This document shows, one piece after another, positions 1 through 8,631 of a stretch of DNA of 64,000 nt. The stretch's first letter is position 1; each line of letters begins with the position of its first letter. The notes beneath the pieces are model-generated. The model worked only from the letters and a program-made list of their open reading frames with translations. It ran no database searches and was not told the DNA's origin. The translations under genes were made by a program, and so were the position numbers. This DNA comes from Demequina sp. NBRC 110053. Its GTDB lineage: Bacteria > Actinomycetota > Actinomycetes > Actinomycetales > Demequinaceae. The stretch lies in contig NZ_BBRJ01000002.1 of assembly GCF_002090095.1 (NCBI RefSeq), forward strand, positions 1-64,000, read 5' to 3'.

Positions 1-18
1 TCGCGCGGCCGCGAACGA

Positions 19-162
19 CTACTCACGCGCCAACCACTCCGGCACGAACCCCGCCACGCGCGCACCCATCCCAGCCGGCGCATCGGCCGTCACCCAGAAC
101 GGCACGCGCGTACTCACCACAGCAGTCGCATCGGCGGCGCGCGCCCCGCGCCCGCGAGCCAC
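19..162 (-). CDS. possible 47-residue small protein, or in-frame tail of the preceding gene
   Basis: A short reading frame follows the stop codon of the YrhK-type gene in the same frame, opening with a GTG 10 bases after that TAG (a TTG lies two codons earlier). The predicted peptide looks protein-like, ending FVPEWLARE, and is rich in Ala, Arg and Val. I see no convincing ribosome binding site. It could be a real small gene, or the remains of a longer C-terminus cut by the TAG. I do not recognise it. The window begins only 18 bases downstream of its stop. Confidence 0.2.
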   Translation of the reverse strand: MARGRGARAADATAVVSTRVPFWVTADAPAGMGARVAGFVPEWLARE

Positions 163-171
163 CCACAAGGG

Positions 172-573
172 CTAGGAGTCCGCGTCGATGTCGGGTCGAT
201 ACATGCGCGGGCGCGAGCGTGTGCGCAGACGGCGCATGGTGACACGGTGGGCGAGCTTGAGGAATGGCCGGATCAGCAGTTGCACGGATCCCACCAGGTA
301 CAGCACCAGTCCCAAGGTCTCCAGGTCCGTGAAGAAGTTCAGGATCGAACCCGCGACGAACCACAGTCCGATCCCGATGTCGTTGAGGATCCCGGCCGCC
401 TCCCAGCGGCTCCACACGTCGACCTGCAGCCTTCCCAGCCGCAGGCTGAGGTCCCCGTGCGGTTCGGAGAACACTGCGTCGCTCTCGCCTGCCGCGACCG
501 CGCGCTCGTCGCGCTGCTCACCCCCGCGGTCGTCACCCGCACCCGCGTGGTTCTGCTCGGGCGTCGACGACAT
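172..573 (-). CDS. YrhK-like small membrane protein (133 aa)
   Basis: The first 45 or so residues are polar and charged, probably disordered. The second half reads WSRWEAAGILNDIGIGLWFV and continues into two hydrophobic helices (about residues 67-85 and 91-108) with a basic tail. This matches the YrhK domain, a two-helix membrane module of unknown role. The ATG shares one base with the nusB stop (TGATG), so it is translated with efp and nusB. The function is not known; the family call rests on the two-helix pattern. Confidence 0.7.
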   Translation of the reverse strand: MSSTPEQNHAGAGDDRGGEQRDERAVAAGESDAVFSEPHGDLSLRLGRLQVDVWSRWEAAGILNDIGIGLWFVAGSILNFFTDLETLGLVLYLVGSVQLLIRPFLKLAHRVTMRRLRTRSRPRMYRPDIDADS

Positions 574-1049
574 CAGTCCTCCCGGGCGTCCTCCGCCTCG
601 AGCGCGGCGGCCTCGTCGGCCGAGAAGGCAGGTTCGCCGCCCAGCGCCGGCGCCTCCCGCGCGATCCGCCCGAGCACGCCGTTGACGAACCGCGGCGAGT
701 CGTCGGTGGACAGGTCGCGCGCGAGCTCGACGGCCTCGTCGATGGCGACGGCGACCGACACATCGGCGTTGAAGAGCAGCTCCCAGGCGCCGATGCGCAG
801 GAGGTTCCGGTCGACCGCGGGCATGCGCTTCAGGGGCCAATCAGGCGAGGCGTCCGCGATCAGCGCATCCAGCTCACCCCACCGCGACACGACTCCGCGC
901 ACAACGTCCGCGGAGTAGTCAGGCAGCGGCGTCTCGCGCCCCGAGTCGACCAGCCGACGCTCCAGCACAGCAGACGCGTTCTCCCCGCGCTGCTCGGCCT
1001 CGAAGAGGACGTCGAGAGCGCGCTTGCGGGCCTTGGTGCGTGCGCCCAC
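573..1049 (-). CDS. nusB: transcription antitermination factor NusB (158 aa)
   Basis: NusB binds boxA RNA together with ribosomal protein S10 (NusE) and supports antitermination of rRNA operons in the cytoplasm. The protein opens with the typical GARTKARKRALDVLFEAEQR helix and keeps the family core WPLKRMPAVDRNLLRIGAWEL, followed by EAVELARDLSTDDSPRFVNG. Length is normal for the family, with a short acidic tail. The start is GTG and shares its G with the efp TAG stop (TAGTG), indicating coupled translation behind efp, the usual actinobacterial arrangement. Confidence 0.97.
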   Translation of the reverse strand: MGARTKARKRALDVLFEAEQRGENASAVLERRLVDSGRETPLPDYSADVVRGVVSRWGELDALIADASPDWPLKRMPAVDRNLLRIGAWELLFNADVSVAVAIDEAVELARDLSTDDSPRFVNGVLGRIAREAPALGGEPAFSADEAAALEAEDARED

Positions 1050-1612
1050 TAGTCGTTGACGCGGCCCAGGTAGTCGCCGGACTCGGTGTTGACCTTGACC
1101 TTGGTGCCCTGCTCGAGGAACAACGGCACCTGGATCTCCTTGCCGGTCTCGAGCGTGGCGGGCTTGGTGCCACCCGAGGAGCGGTCGCCCTGCAGGCCGG
1201 GCTCGGTGTAGGTGACCTCGAGGACCACGGAGGCGGGCAGCTCGAGGAAGATCGGGTTGCCGTTGTGAGAGCCGATGGTGGCGCTCTCGTTCTCGAGGAG
1301 GTAGTCCGTGGCGTTGCCCATGATCTCGGGGCTCACGGAGATCTGGTCGAAGGTGTCGGGGTCCATGAAGACGAATCCGGCGCCGTCGTTGTAGAGGTAC
1401 TGCATCGAGCGGCGGTCGACGGTCTCGAAGTCCACCTTGGTGCCGGCATTGAAGGTCTTGTCGACGACCTTGCCCGACAGCACGTTCTTGAGCTTGGTGC
1501 GGACGAACGCGCCGCCCTTGCCGGGCTTGACGTGCTGGAACTCGATGACGGACCAGAGGTTGCCGTCGAGGTTGAGTACGGAGCCGTTCTTGATGTCGTT
1601 CGAGGTCGCCAC
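1049..1612 (-). CDS. efp: translation elongation factor P (187 aa)
   Basis: EF-P enters the ribosomal E site and relieves stalling at polyproline stretches. All three beta-barrel domains are present: an N-terminal KOW-like domain (residues 1-65), the OB domain (about 66-128) and the C-terminal domain ending [11 protein letters not shown]. The tip loop reads KPGKGG, so the functional residue is an unmodified-type Lys32 rather than an arginine. Start is GTG at 1612 with AAGGA 9 bases upstream. It leads a three-gene unit with nusB and the YrhK gene, separated from aroQ by a hairpin. Confidence 0.98.
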   Translation of the reverse strand: MATSNDIKNGSVLNLDGNLWSVIEFQHVKPGKGGAFVRTKLKNVLSGKVVDKTFNAGTKVDFETVDRRSMQYLYNDGAGFVFMDPDTFDQISVSPEIMGNATDYLLENESATIGSHNGNPIFLELPASVVLEVTYTEPGLQGDRSSGGTKPATLETGKEIQVPLFLEQGTKVKVNTESGDYLGRVND

Positions 1613-1681
1613 GGGTGAAGTCCTTGTCAGTCAGAGAGTCAGCGTCAGTCCGCGCGCCGCGCGGAGGCCGTCGACAATTCT

Positions 1682-1702
1682 AGCGGACGGTGCCCGTCCG
1701 CT
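1682..1702 (-). terminator. hairpin after aroQ
   Basis: A perfect 9-base stem (AGCGGACGG / CCGTCCGCT) with a 3-base loop lies 34 bases beyond the aroQ stop and ahead of efp. There is no strong T-run. It probably ends the aroC-K-B-Q transcript. Confidence 0.55.
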
Positions 1703-1735
1703 CAGTAGCGCCGATGCGCGGGCCGCCTGTCGCTC

Positions 1736-2179
1736 TCAGCTCGCCGTGGCGGCGATGGCCTCGAGGCCCAGGCGGTAGGAGTCGATGCCCAGCCCGGCGA
1801 TGGTGCCGGTCGCGACGCCCGAGATGACGGACGTGTGGCGGAACTCCTCGCGCGCGTGCGGGTTGGTGAGGTGCACCTCGATGAGTCGGCGGCCAGCGGA
1901 GGTGACGAGCGCGCAGGCGTCGCGCAGCGCGTAGGAGTAGTGCGTGAAGGCCGCGGGGTTCAGCACGACGTCCCAGCCGTTGTCGACCGCCTCGTGCATC
2001 CAGGCGACCAGCTCGGCCTCATCGTCGCTCTGGCGCATGACGACCTCGAGGCCCAGGTCGCTCCCCCACTGCATGGCGTGCGCAGCGAGCTCATCGTACG
2101 ACGTCGAACCGTACTTCTCGGGCTCGCGGGTGCCCAGGCGCGACAGGTTGGGACCGTTGGCGACGAGGACCGTTGACAT
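1736..2179 (-). CDS. aroQ: type II 3-dehydroquinate dehydratase (147 aa)
   Basis: This enzyme dehydrates 3-dehydroquinate to 3-dehydroshikimate, the third step of the shikimate pathway. It is the dodecameric type II form: NGPNLSRLGTREPEKYGSTS near the N-terminus with the lid tyrosine, then LNPAAFTHYSYALRDA with the catalytic histidine, and IEVHLTNPHAREEFRHTSV. I chose the ATG at 2179 because the family begins at this residue; the frame is open further upstream but that sequence lies antisense-like inside aroB. It follows aroB by 5 bases and closes the aro operon. Confidence 0.96.
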   Translation of the reverse strand: MSTVLVANGPNLSRLGTREPEKYGSTSYDELAAHAMQWGSDLGLEVVMRQSDDEAELVAWMHEAVDNGWDVVLNPAAFTHYSYALRDACALVTSAGRRLIEVHLTNPHAREEFRHTSVISGVATGTIAGLGIDSYRLGLEAIAATAS

Positions 2180-2184
2180 GGCCG

Positions 2185-3306
2185 TCAGCCTAGCGCGACG
2201 GCGCCGCCCGGCTCGGGAGCCTTCGACACCGCGTCGTAGGCGCCCGTGAGCAGGGCGGGGTCTGGCCCCTCGAGCCTGACGGGGTTGCCGATGCCCTGGA
2301 GCACCACGAAGCGCAGCAGCGCGCCGCGGGTCTTCTTGTCGCGGCGCATCGCGGTGTGGAGCGCGTCCCATTTGTCGCTGCGGTAGGTCGTCGGCAGGCC
2401 CAGCGAGGTCAGCAGCTCTCGGTGCAGCGCCACGCCCGACTCGTCCAGCCGTCCCGCGAGGTGCGCGAGCTCGGCGGCGAACACCATGCCCACGGACACC
2501 GCGGCGCCGTGGCGCCACTGATAGCGCTCCGTGTACTCGATGGCATGCCCAAACGTGTGGCCGTAGTTCAGGATCTCCCGCAGGTGCGACTCCTTGAGGT
2601 CCTCCCCGACGACATCGGCCTTGACCTGCACCTTGCGGGCGATGAGCTCGGAGAGCACGGCCAAGGCGTCCTCGGTCAACGTCTCAGCACGGAGGGCCGA
2701 TGCGTGCTCCCCTACCAGCTCGAGGATCCGCTGGTCCCGGATGAAGCCGCCCTTCACGACCTCGGCGAGGCCCGCGACGCGGTCGTTGGCGGGCAGGGTG
2801 CTGAGGAAGTCGAGGTCGCACCACACGGCGAGAGGCTCGTGGAACGCGCCCACGAGGTTTTTGCCCTCGCCGGTGTTGATGCCGGTCTTGCCGCCCACGG
2901 CGGCGTCCACCATCGCGAGCACGGTGGTCGGGAGGTGGATCACGCCCACCCCGCGCAGCCACGACGCGGCCACGAAGCCCGCCAGATCGGTGACCGCTCC
3001 CCCGCCCAGGCCGATCAACACGTCGGTGCGCGTGAACTCGGACTTGCCGAGCACCTGCCAGCAGAACGAGGCGACCTCGGCCGTCTTGCCGGCCTCCGCA
3101 TCGGGCACCTCAGCCAGAACCGGCGTGCGGCCGGAAGCCTCGATGAGCGAGCGCAGGCGGTCGGCCTGCTCGCGCATCGGCGCCGAGTGGATCACCAGCA
3201 CGCGCACCGCTGCCTCGGGGAGGGCGTCCACCGCGGCGGGCAGCAGCCCTGAGCCGATGGTCACGGTGTACGGCGCGGCGGTCCGCACCTCGACCTGCTT
3301 CGTCAT
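2185..3306 (-). CDS. aroB: 3-dehydroquinate synthase (373 aa)
   Basis: AroB converts DAHP to 3-dehydroquinate using NAD and a divalent metal, the second shikimate step. Seen in the sequence are the NAD-binding GLGGGAVTDLAGFVAAS segment, HLPTTVLAMVDAAVGGKTGIN, and the metal-binding region with LNYGHTFGHAIEY and RWHGAAVSVGM-type residues (here QWRHGAAVSVGMV). Start is ATG at 3306, overlapping the aroK stop by 4 bases (ATGA). Length is normal for the family. Confidence 0.97.
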   Translation of the reverse strand: MTKQVEVRTAAPYTVTIGSGLLPAAVDALPEAAVRVLVIHSAPMREQADRLRSLIEASGRTPVLAEVPDAEAGKTAEVASFCWQVLGKSEFTRTDVLIGLGGGAVTDLAGFVAASWLRGVGVIHLPTTVLAMVDAAVGGKTGINTGEGKNLVGAFHEPLAVWCDLDFLSTLPANDRVAGLAEVVKGGFIRDQRILELVGEHASALRAETLTEDALAVLSELIARKVQVKADVVGEDLKESHLREILNYGHTFGHAIEYTERYQWRHGAAVSVGMVFAAELAHLAGRLDESGVALHRELLTSLGLPTTYRSDKWDALHTAMRRDKKTRGALLRFVVLQGIGNPVRLEGPDPALLTGAYDAVSKAPEPGGAVALG

Positions 3307-3827
3307 CGTCGCGCCTCCAGCTCCTCGAGAGCCTCGGCCACCTGCTCGGGCGTGAGGTCGTCGGTCTTGACCGTCACCGTCGCGAGGGCCTCGTAGATGG
3401 GGCGCCGAGCGTCCATGAGCGCCTGCCACTGCTGGCGGGGATTGCCCACCAGCAGCGGTCGCGAGCGGTTGAAGCCCACTCGCGGTGCGGCCGCGGCGAG
3501 CGAGACGTCCAGGAAGGCCACGCACCCGCCGCCGTCGCTGTAGCTCCGCAGGGCACGCTGCGTGCCTTCGTCCAGGATCGAGCCGCCGCCGAGCGACAGG
3601 ACACCGTCGTGCTCGGCCAGCGCGGTCGCGACCGCGGCCCGCTCGAGCGCACGGAAGGCGGACTCGCCATCGTCGATGAAGACGTCAGGGATCGACTTGC
3701 CCGCGCTCGCGGCGACGTCCTCGTCGGTGTCGCGCCACGCGGTCCTCCAGGACTCGGCGAGCCGCCGCCCGACCGAGGACTTGCCCGATCCAGGCGGGCC
3801 GATGAGGACGATGCGCGGGCCGGGCAT
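3303..3827 (-). CDS. aroK: shikimate kinase (174 aa)
   Basis: Shikimate kinase phosphorylates shikimate at the 3-hydroxyl with ATP. The Walker A motif GPPGSGKS spans residues 10-17. Shikimate contacts are visible at Asp33/Asp35 (RDTDED), Arg59 (AFRALE) and the glycine triplet at 80-82 (LSLGGG), with the lid NRSRPLL near 120-126 and RRPIYE at 141-146. The start at 3827 shares one base with the aroC stop (TGATG) and its stop overlaps the aroB start, so aroC, aroK and aroB form a translationally coupled chain. Confidence 0.96.
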   Translation of the reverse strand: MPGPRIVLIGPPGSGKSSVGRRLAESWRTAWRDTDEDVAASAGKSIPDVFIDDGESAFRALERAAVATALAEHDGVLSLGGGSILDEGTQRALRSYSDGGGCVAFLDVSLAAAAPRVGFNRSRPLLVGNPRQQWQALMDARRPIYEALATVTVKTDDLTPEQVAEALEELEARR

Positions 3828-5020
3828 CAGCGCAGGTGGTCCGGGATCGCGGCCTCGTAGGACGCGATGTTGCGCTTGACCTCGGCCACCGAGTCGCCGC
3901 CGAACTTCTCGAGCAGCGCATCGGCGAGCGTCAACGCGACCATGGCCTGGGCGACCACCGCTGCCGGAGCGACGGCGCACACGTCCGACCGCTGGTGGAT
4001 GGCCTTCGCTGCCTCACCAGTCGAGGTGTCGATGGTGTCGAGCGCGCGCGGGACGGTGCTGATGGGCTTCATCGCGGCGGAGACGCGCAGGGGCTCGCCG
4101 TTGGTCATGCCGCCCTCGACGCCGCCCGCACGGTTGGTGCGGCGCGTGACGCCGCCGTCGACGTACTCGATCTCGTCGTGCGCCTGCGAGCCGCGCCTGC
4201 CCGCCGTGCGGAAGCCGTCGCCCAGCTCGACGCCCTTGATGGCCTGGATGCCCATGAGCGCGGCCGCGAGGCGTGCGTCCAGGCGGCGGTCGCCGTGGAC
4301 GTGGCTGCCAAGACCCACCGGGAGGCCGTAGGCGACGACCTCGACCACGCCGCCCAGGGTGTCGCCGTCCTTCTGGCACTGGTCGATCTCGGCGATCATC
4401 GCCGCCGAGGTCTCCTGGTGGTAGCAGCGGATGGGGTCCTCGTCGAGGGCCGGGGTCGCGTCGGCGGGCGGCAGCGGCGCGTCGTCTGGCACCCGGATGG
4501 GGCCCACCTGAACGGTGTGCGAGACCAGGCGCACGCCCGCGGCCTGCTCGAGGAAGGCCTCGGCGACCGTCCCCAGCGCGACGCGGGCGGCCGTTTCCCG
4601 AGCCGATGCGCGCTCGAGCACGGGACGCGCATCGTCGAATCCGTACTTGGTCATGCCCACGAGGTCGGCGTGACCGGGGCGCGGCCGCGTGAGGGCGGCT
4701 GCGCGGGCGCCGGTGAGCTCGGACGGGTCCACGGGATCCGCGCTCATCACGGTCTCCCATTTGGGCCACTCGGTGTTGCCCACCTGGATGGCGACGGGCC
4801 CACCCTGGCTGACGCCATGCCGGACGCCGCCGAGCACCGTCACCTGGTCCTGCTCGAAGCTCATTCGAGCGCCGCGGCCATAGCCGAGCCGGCGGCGCGC
4901 CAGCGCGGCCTGGATCTCCCCGCTCGTGACCTCGACCCCTGCGGGCAGGCCTTCAAGGGTGCCGACGAGCGCCGGGCCGTGCGATTCTCCTGCGGTGAGC
5001 CATCTGAGCATGGGTGACAT
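3827..5020 (-). CDS. aroC: chorismate synthase (397 aa)
   Basis: Chorismate synthase uses reduced FMN to convert EPSP to chorismate, the branch point to aromatic amino acids and folate. Typical signatures are [21 protein letters not shown] at the start, [25 protein letters not shown] and later [11 protein letters not shown] plus [15 protein letters not shown]. Start is ATG at 5020; an in-frame ATG at 5011 begins the most conserved stretch and is an alternative. It is the first gene of the aroC-K-B-Q unit, right after the pilus-locus terminator. Confidence 0.97.
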   Translation of the reverse strand: MSPMLRWLTAGESHGPALVGTLEGLPAGVEVTSGEIQAALARRRLGYGRGARMSFEQDQVTVLGGVRHGVSQGGPVAIQVGNTEWPKWETVMSADPVDPSELTGARAAALTRPRPGHADLVGMTKYGFDDARPVLERASARETAARVALGTVAEAFLEQAAGVRLVSHTVQVGPIRVPDDAPLPPADATPALDEDPIRCYHQETSAAMIAEIDQCQKDGDTLGGVVEVVAYGLPVGLGSHVHGDRRLDARLAAALMGIQAIKGVELGDGFRTAGRRGSQAHDEIEYVDGGVTRRTNRAGGVEGGMTNGEPLRVSAAMKPISTVPRALDTIDTSTGEAAKAIHQRSDVCAVAPAAVVAQAMVALTLADALLEKFGGDSVAEVKRNIASYEAAIPDHLR

Positions 5021-5057
5021 TGTTCCAGACCGGCCCTTCCTGCGGTGACACGCACGA

Positions 5058-5087
5058 GCGCCCCCGCGACGGGTGTCGCGGGGGCGC
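5058..5087 (-). terminator. strong hairpin closing the pilus operon
   Basis: A perfect 13-base GC-rich stem (GCGCCCCCGCGAC and its complement) with loop GGGT lies just after the pilO stop and before aroC. It separates the pilus transcript from the aro transcript. Confidence 0.75.
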
Positions 5088-5099
5088 CGATGCGCTGGC

Positions 5100-5909
5100 T
5101 CAGTCGTCCTTGGGCGTCAGGGGGTTCTCCTCGGACCGTGGCAGCGGTGAGGGCTCCACTGAGGGCTCAGGAGAGGGCTCGGCGCCGGGCTCCGCGCCCG
5201 GGTCATCAGCCGCTTCCAGGGCGGCGATGTCCGACAGTACGAAGACCTGTCCTTCGAGCACCGCCACAGTCGGGTCATCGGTCGTGATCTCGGTGTCGTC
5301 ACTCGTCGCGAGGTCCACCCCCGTCACGAGCAGGATGCGCTGCTCTCCAGTCTGGAGGGCATCGACCACCGAGAGCACGTCGCTGTAGCGACCCGCGAGT
5401 TCCATCGTGACGTTGATCGCGAAGAGACTCGGCCCTGCAGGCTCGGCCGGCGCGGCGGCTGCGGGAGTCGGCTCGGCTGCGGGCTGCTCGTCCGTGGCTC
5501 CTTCGGCGGGAGCCGGCGTGGCAGGCGCCTCGGGGACCGGCATCTCGACGGGCTCGGCCGTCTCGAACTCGAGGTTCGTCACGACCACGTCGTGCTCCTC
5601 GCTCACCTGCGCGATCAGCAGCTGAAGATCCGCGTAGCGCTGCGTCGTCGTGATCTGCTCCTGCAGCGCCGCGAGCTGTGCCTCGTACTCGGGCATGCGG
5701 GCGAACTCGGCTCGCAGATCTGCGACCTGCACGCGCGTCACGTCATTCTGCTGCTCCTGCGCCGCTGTCTCCTCGCGCGTCTCAGCGGCCGCGGCGAGGA
5801 CCGGCGAGATCAGCAGGAACCATGCCGCGATCAGCAGCACGACGGCGACGAGAACGGTCGCCACGGTCCAGGTCTTGGCGGTGCCAACGGGTTGCTTCAT
5901 GTCACTCAC
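5100..5909 (-). CDS. pilO: type IV pilus inner-membrane protein PilO-like (269 aa)
   Basis: PilO partners PilN in the membrane alignment platform of type IVa pili. One transmembrane helix follows a short cytoplasmic end (about residues 14-37), then a coiled coil (about 40-95) and a ferredoxin-like periplasm-side domain interrupted by a Pro/Ala/Glu-rich linker (about 120-165). The tail is acidic and Pro/Ser/Glu-rich. It starts with GTG at 5909, 8 bases inside pilN; an ATG at 5900 would avoid the overlap. The identity rests on topology and position after pilM and pilN more than on sequence motifs. Confidence 0.82.
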   Translation of the reverse strand: MSDMKQPVGTAKTWTVATVLVAVVLLIAAWFLLISPVLAAAAETREETAAQEQQNDVTRVQVADLRAEFARMPEYEAQLAALQEQITTTQRYADLQLLIAQVSEEHDVVVTNLEFETAEPVEMPVPEAPATPAPAEGATDEQPAAEPTPAAAAPAEPAGPSLFAINVTMELAGRYSDVLSVVDALQTGEQRILLVTGVDLATSDDTEITTDDPTVAVLEGQVFVLSDIAALEAADDPGAEPGAEPSPEPSVEPSPLPRSEENPLTPKDD

Positions 5910-6681
5910 CGTCCTCAGTGTCAGCGGTCTCGCCTTCGGCTGCGTCCGTCACGTCAGCGGCCTGATCGGCGAACGTGCGGTGTGCGAGGGCATCGTCCGT
6001 GACCTGGATCGTCGCCGTCACGGTGTAGGCCGTCTCGCCCGTCTCGTCCTGGAGCTCCGCGCTCTGGATGTTCGCGTCCTCGAGACCGGGCACCGACTCG
6101 ATCGCATCGATCCACTCCGAGGCAACCGGAAGGGTGGGGGACGTCGACTCGAAGGTCATGACCGCGACGCCGTCGCGGGTCAGCACATCCGCACCGTCGA
6201 CCGGGTCCTCTCCTGCCCCGCTCACCTCGACCTCCACCGTGTCCATCGTGACGTCGTCCGGAAGGACCGCCGCGATCGCGTACACGTAGCTCTGCCAGTT
6301 GACCTCGGTCTCGAGGACGTAGGCCCTCGCCTCGGTGGTCTCATCGATGTCGTTGATCACCTGCACGACGGGCGCGTACTCGCGGCGCTCGGCCAGCAGC
6401 TGATCCGCGGTCGCGAGCGATTCGAGGTGCCTGATCTCCGCTTCGGCACGGACCAGGAAGGCGCCACCGAACGCGACCACGATGAGCACGAGGGTCGCAA
6501 TGATTCCCCAGACCATGCGCCGCTGAGCTGCGGCGACCTCGCGGCGCTGGCCGACCTCGGGCGGCAGCAGGCTGACCTGAGGGAGCGCCGGCACCCCGAA
6601 CTTGCCCCCCTTCGCCGGACTCATCGGCTGAGCGGGCGTCGCGCCCGGAGCCTGAATGTTGCTGTGCGCGACGGTTGTCAT
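5902..6681 (-). CDS. pilN: type IV pilus assembly protein PilN-like (259 aa)
   Basis: PilN connects cytoplasmic PilM with PilO. The N-terminal cytoplasmic part holds PALPQVSLLPPEVGQRR, equivalent to the INLLP motif by which PilN docks onto PilM. A transmembrane helix (about 57-79) is followed by a coiled coil and a ferredoxin-like domain ending in an acidic tail. The N-terminal region before the motif is longer and more Pro/Gly-rich than in proteobacterial PilN. Its ATG overlaps the pilM stop by 4 bases (ATGA). Confidence 0.85.
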   Translation of the reverse strand: MTTVAHSNIQAPGATPAQPMSPAKGGKFGVPALPQVSLLPPEVGQRREVAAAQRRMVWGIIATLVLIVVAFGGAFLVRAEAEIRHLESLATADQLLAERREYAPVVQVINDIDETTEARAYVLETEVNWQSYVYAIAAVLPDDVTMDTVEVEVSGAGEDPVDGADVLTRDGVAVMTFESTSPTLPVASEWIDAIESVPGLEDANIQSAELQDETGETAYTVTATIQVTDDALAHRTFADQAADVTDAAEGETADTEDGE

Positions 6682-7730
6682 GCCGCCACCCCCATTCCCA
6701 GACCCATGGACATCGCCATGGTGGCCTCGCGGCCCTTGATGCCTTCGAGGCCTTGAATGCGCTTACTGATGGCCACACCCTCGAGCGGGTTGCCGAGCAG
6801 CGTCTGCGTGCGCGTCTCCGATGCGATCGCCTGACCGAGCCCGGGAACGGTGGAACCGCCTCCGGTCAGCACCACGTAGGCGACGGGCGCCTGCCGATTG
6901 TTCGACTGGTAGAAGCCGATGGAGTTGCGGATGCCCTCGACCAGATTGCGAGCCGCATCGTTGTACTGATCCGCCGAGATCTGGTTCTCGGGTGCGCTCG
7001 AGGCCTGGAGACCGCGGGTGATCACCTGGTGCTCGGCCTCAGCCTGCGAGACGGTCTTGGCGCGAGCGAGGATGTCAGCGAGACCCTGCGTGCCCACGGG
7101 CAGCGTGCGGACGAACCGGGGTGCGCCGTCGGTCGCCACGACGATGGTGGTGATGCGTGCGCCGATGTCGACCAGCGCGACGGTGCCGTGTCCGAGCTCG
7201 CCGCGCGCCATCGCCCTCAGCAGCGCGAACGCCGAGAGGTCGACGGACAGGGGCTTGAGGCCGGCCGCCTCGGCGGCATTCACGTTCGACATCACGGTCT
7301 CCCGAGCGGCCGCGACCACGAGCCCCTCGTACACGCTGCCGCTCGGACCCTCGAACTCCACGGTCGGGTAGAAGTCGAGCACTGCCTCGTCCACAGGGAT
7401 TGGCAGCGAGTCCTCGACCTGGAACGGCAAGGACGAGCGGATGTCGGACATCGGCATCTTCGGCAGCTGCATGGTGCGCACGGTGACGCGCTGGTTGCCG
7501 ATGCCGAGGATCACGTCCTTCGACGAGAATCCTCCTCTCGACCAGAGCGCCTTGATCGCCTGGGCGACCTCCGCCTGGTCGACGACCTCGCCGTCCTTGA
7601 CGGCGCCGGCGGGGATGGGCACCTCCGCGTAGCGGACCAGCTCGGACCGTCCGCCCCCGGCCGTGACGACCTCCGCGGCTCGCAGCGCCTTCGCGCCGAT
7701 GTCGAGCCCGATCGCTTGCTTCTTTGCCAT
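6678..7730 (-). CDS. pilM: type IV pilus assembly protein PilM (350 aa)
   Basis: PilM is an actin-like cytoplasmic ATP-binding protein that links the pilus platform through PilN. The actin-fold signatures are the phosphate-1 loop GLDIGAKALRAAEV at residues 7-20, phosphate-2 ALVDIGARITTIVV near the middle, and the adenosine loop VVLTGGGSTVPGLGQAI. The ATG at 7730 is preceded by AGGAGGGG about 9 bases upstream, so the longer upstream frame is not the start. It begins a coupled pilM-N-O block about 90 bases after pilD. Confidence 0.95.
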   Translation of the reverse strand: MAKKQAIGLDIGAKALRAAEVVTAGGGRSELVRYAEVPIPAGAVKDGEVVDQAEVAQAIKALWSRGGFSSKDVILGIGNQRVTVRTMQLPKMPMSDIRSSLPFQVEDSLPIPVDEAVLDFYPTVEFEGPSGSVYEGLVVAAARETVMSNVNAAEAAGLKPLSVDLSAFALLRAMARGELGHGTVALVDIGARITTIVVATDGAPRFVRTLPVGTQGLADILARAKTVSQAEAEHQVITRGLQASSAPENQISADQYNDAARNLVEGIRNSIGFYQSNNRQAPVAYVVLTGGGSTVPGLGQAIASETRTQTLLGNPLEGVAISKRIQGLEGIKGREATMAMSMGLGMGVAA

Positions 7731-7818
7731 GGCTACCGCCCCTCCTGAGAGCCGACCATCGTTGACACCGATGCTGGTGTGCTCATCGGCTTCCTCCATT
7801 CAGACCTTGACAGCTGCA

Positions 7819-8631
7819 TCACGCCCACGTCCCCGTGTACGCGTCCCACACTGAGTCGCCGTACGCCACGCCCACCGCGGCACCCGCGATCATCCATGGG
7901 CCGAAGGGGATGCGTGTGCGCCGCCCCGACTTCGTGACCGCCATGATGATGATTCCTGCGAGCCCGCCGAGCAGGAAGGCAGAGAAGGCGCCGACCACGA
8001 GCGGACCCCACCCGAGCCAGCCCAGGGCGATGCCGATGACGCCGGCCAGCTTGACGTCCCCGAAGCCCATTCCACCGGGGTAGACGAGGGCGGCGACGAA
8101 GTAGAACGAGAACAGTGCGGCCCCGCCGATTACGGCACGCGCGAGGGGCCACCAGTCGCCCGAGAGCGCGCAGGCCACACCGAACAGCACGAGCAGCACG
8201 ATGTAGGCGGGGAGGACCAGCACGTCAGGAAGGCGTTGCACGGACAGATCGATGCTCGTGAGCGCGACACCGAGGGCGGCGAGGTACGCGAACGCGACGA
8301 ACTCGATGCCGAGCCCGAAGTGCCACAGCACGAGTACGAACAGCACGGACGTCGCGGCTTCGATGAGCGGATAGCGTGCGGAGATCGGCTCCCCGCAGTC
8401 TCGGCACTTCCCTCGCAGCAGCAGCCACGAGACCACGGGCACGTTGTCTCGCGCACGAACCGGGTGGCCGCACGCCGGGCACGCGCTGCGCGGGTGGGAG
8501 ATCGATTCACCGCGCGGGACACGCCACGCGACCACGTTCAGGAAGGAGCCCACCACGAGCCCGAGGGCAGCGACCAGCGCGACGGTGAGCCACCAGAGGG
8601 CACCCGTCTGCTCGAGGTCGAGCTCGGTCAT
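7819..8631 (-). CDS. pilD: prepilin peptidase / N-methyltransferase (270 aa)
   Basis: This membrane aspartyl protease cleaves prepilin leaders and methylates the new N-terminus. After the first membrane helix there is the cytoplasmic zinc-type cluster CPACGHP...CRDCGEP, present in the bifunctional enzymes. The catalytic aspartates lie in TSIDLSVQRLPD and in the GxGDxK motif GGMGFGDVKLAG. About seven to eight hydrophobic helices are visible, as expected. Its ATG overlaps the preceding minor-pilin gene by 4 bases. Substrates are presumably the pilins encoded directly upstream. Confidence 0.96.
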   Translation of the reverse strand: MTELDLEQTGALWWLTVALVAALGLVVGSFLNVVAWRVPRGESISHPRSACPACGHPVRARDNVPVVSWLLLRGKCRDCGEPISARYPLIEAATSVLFVLVLWHFGLGIEFVAFAYLAALGVALTSIDLSVQRLPDVLVLPAYIVLLVLFGVACALSGDWWPLARAVIGGAALFSFYFVAALVYPGGMGFGDVKLAGVIGIALGWLGWGPLVVGAFSAFLLGGLAGIIIMAVTKSGRRTRIPFGPWMIAGAAVGVAYGDSVWDAYTGTWA

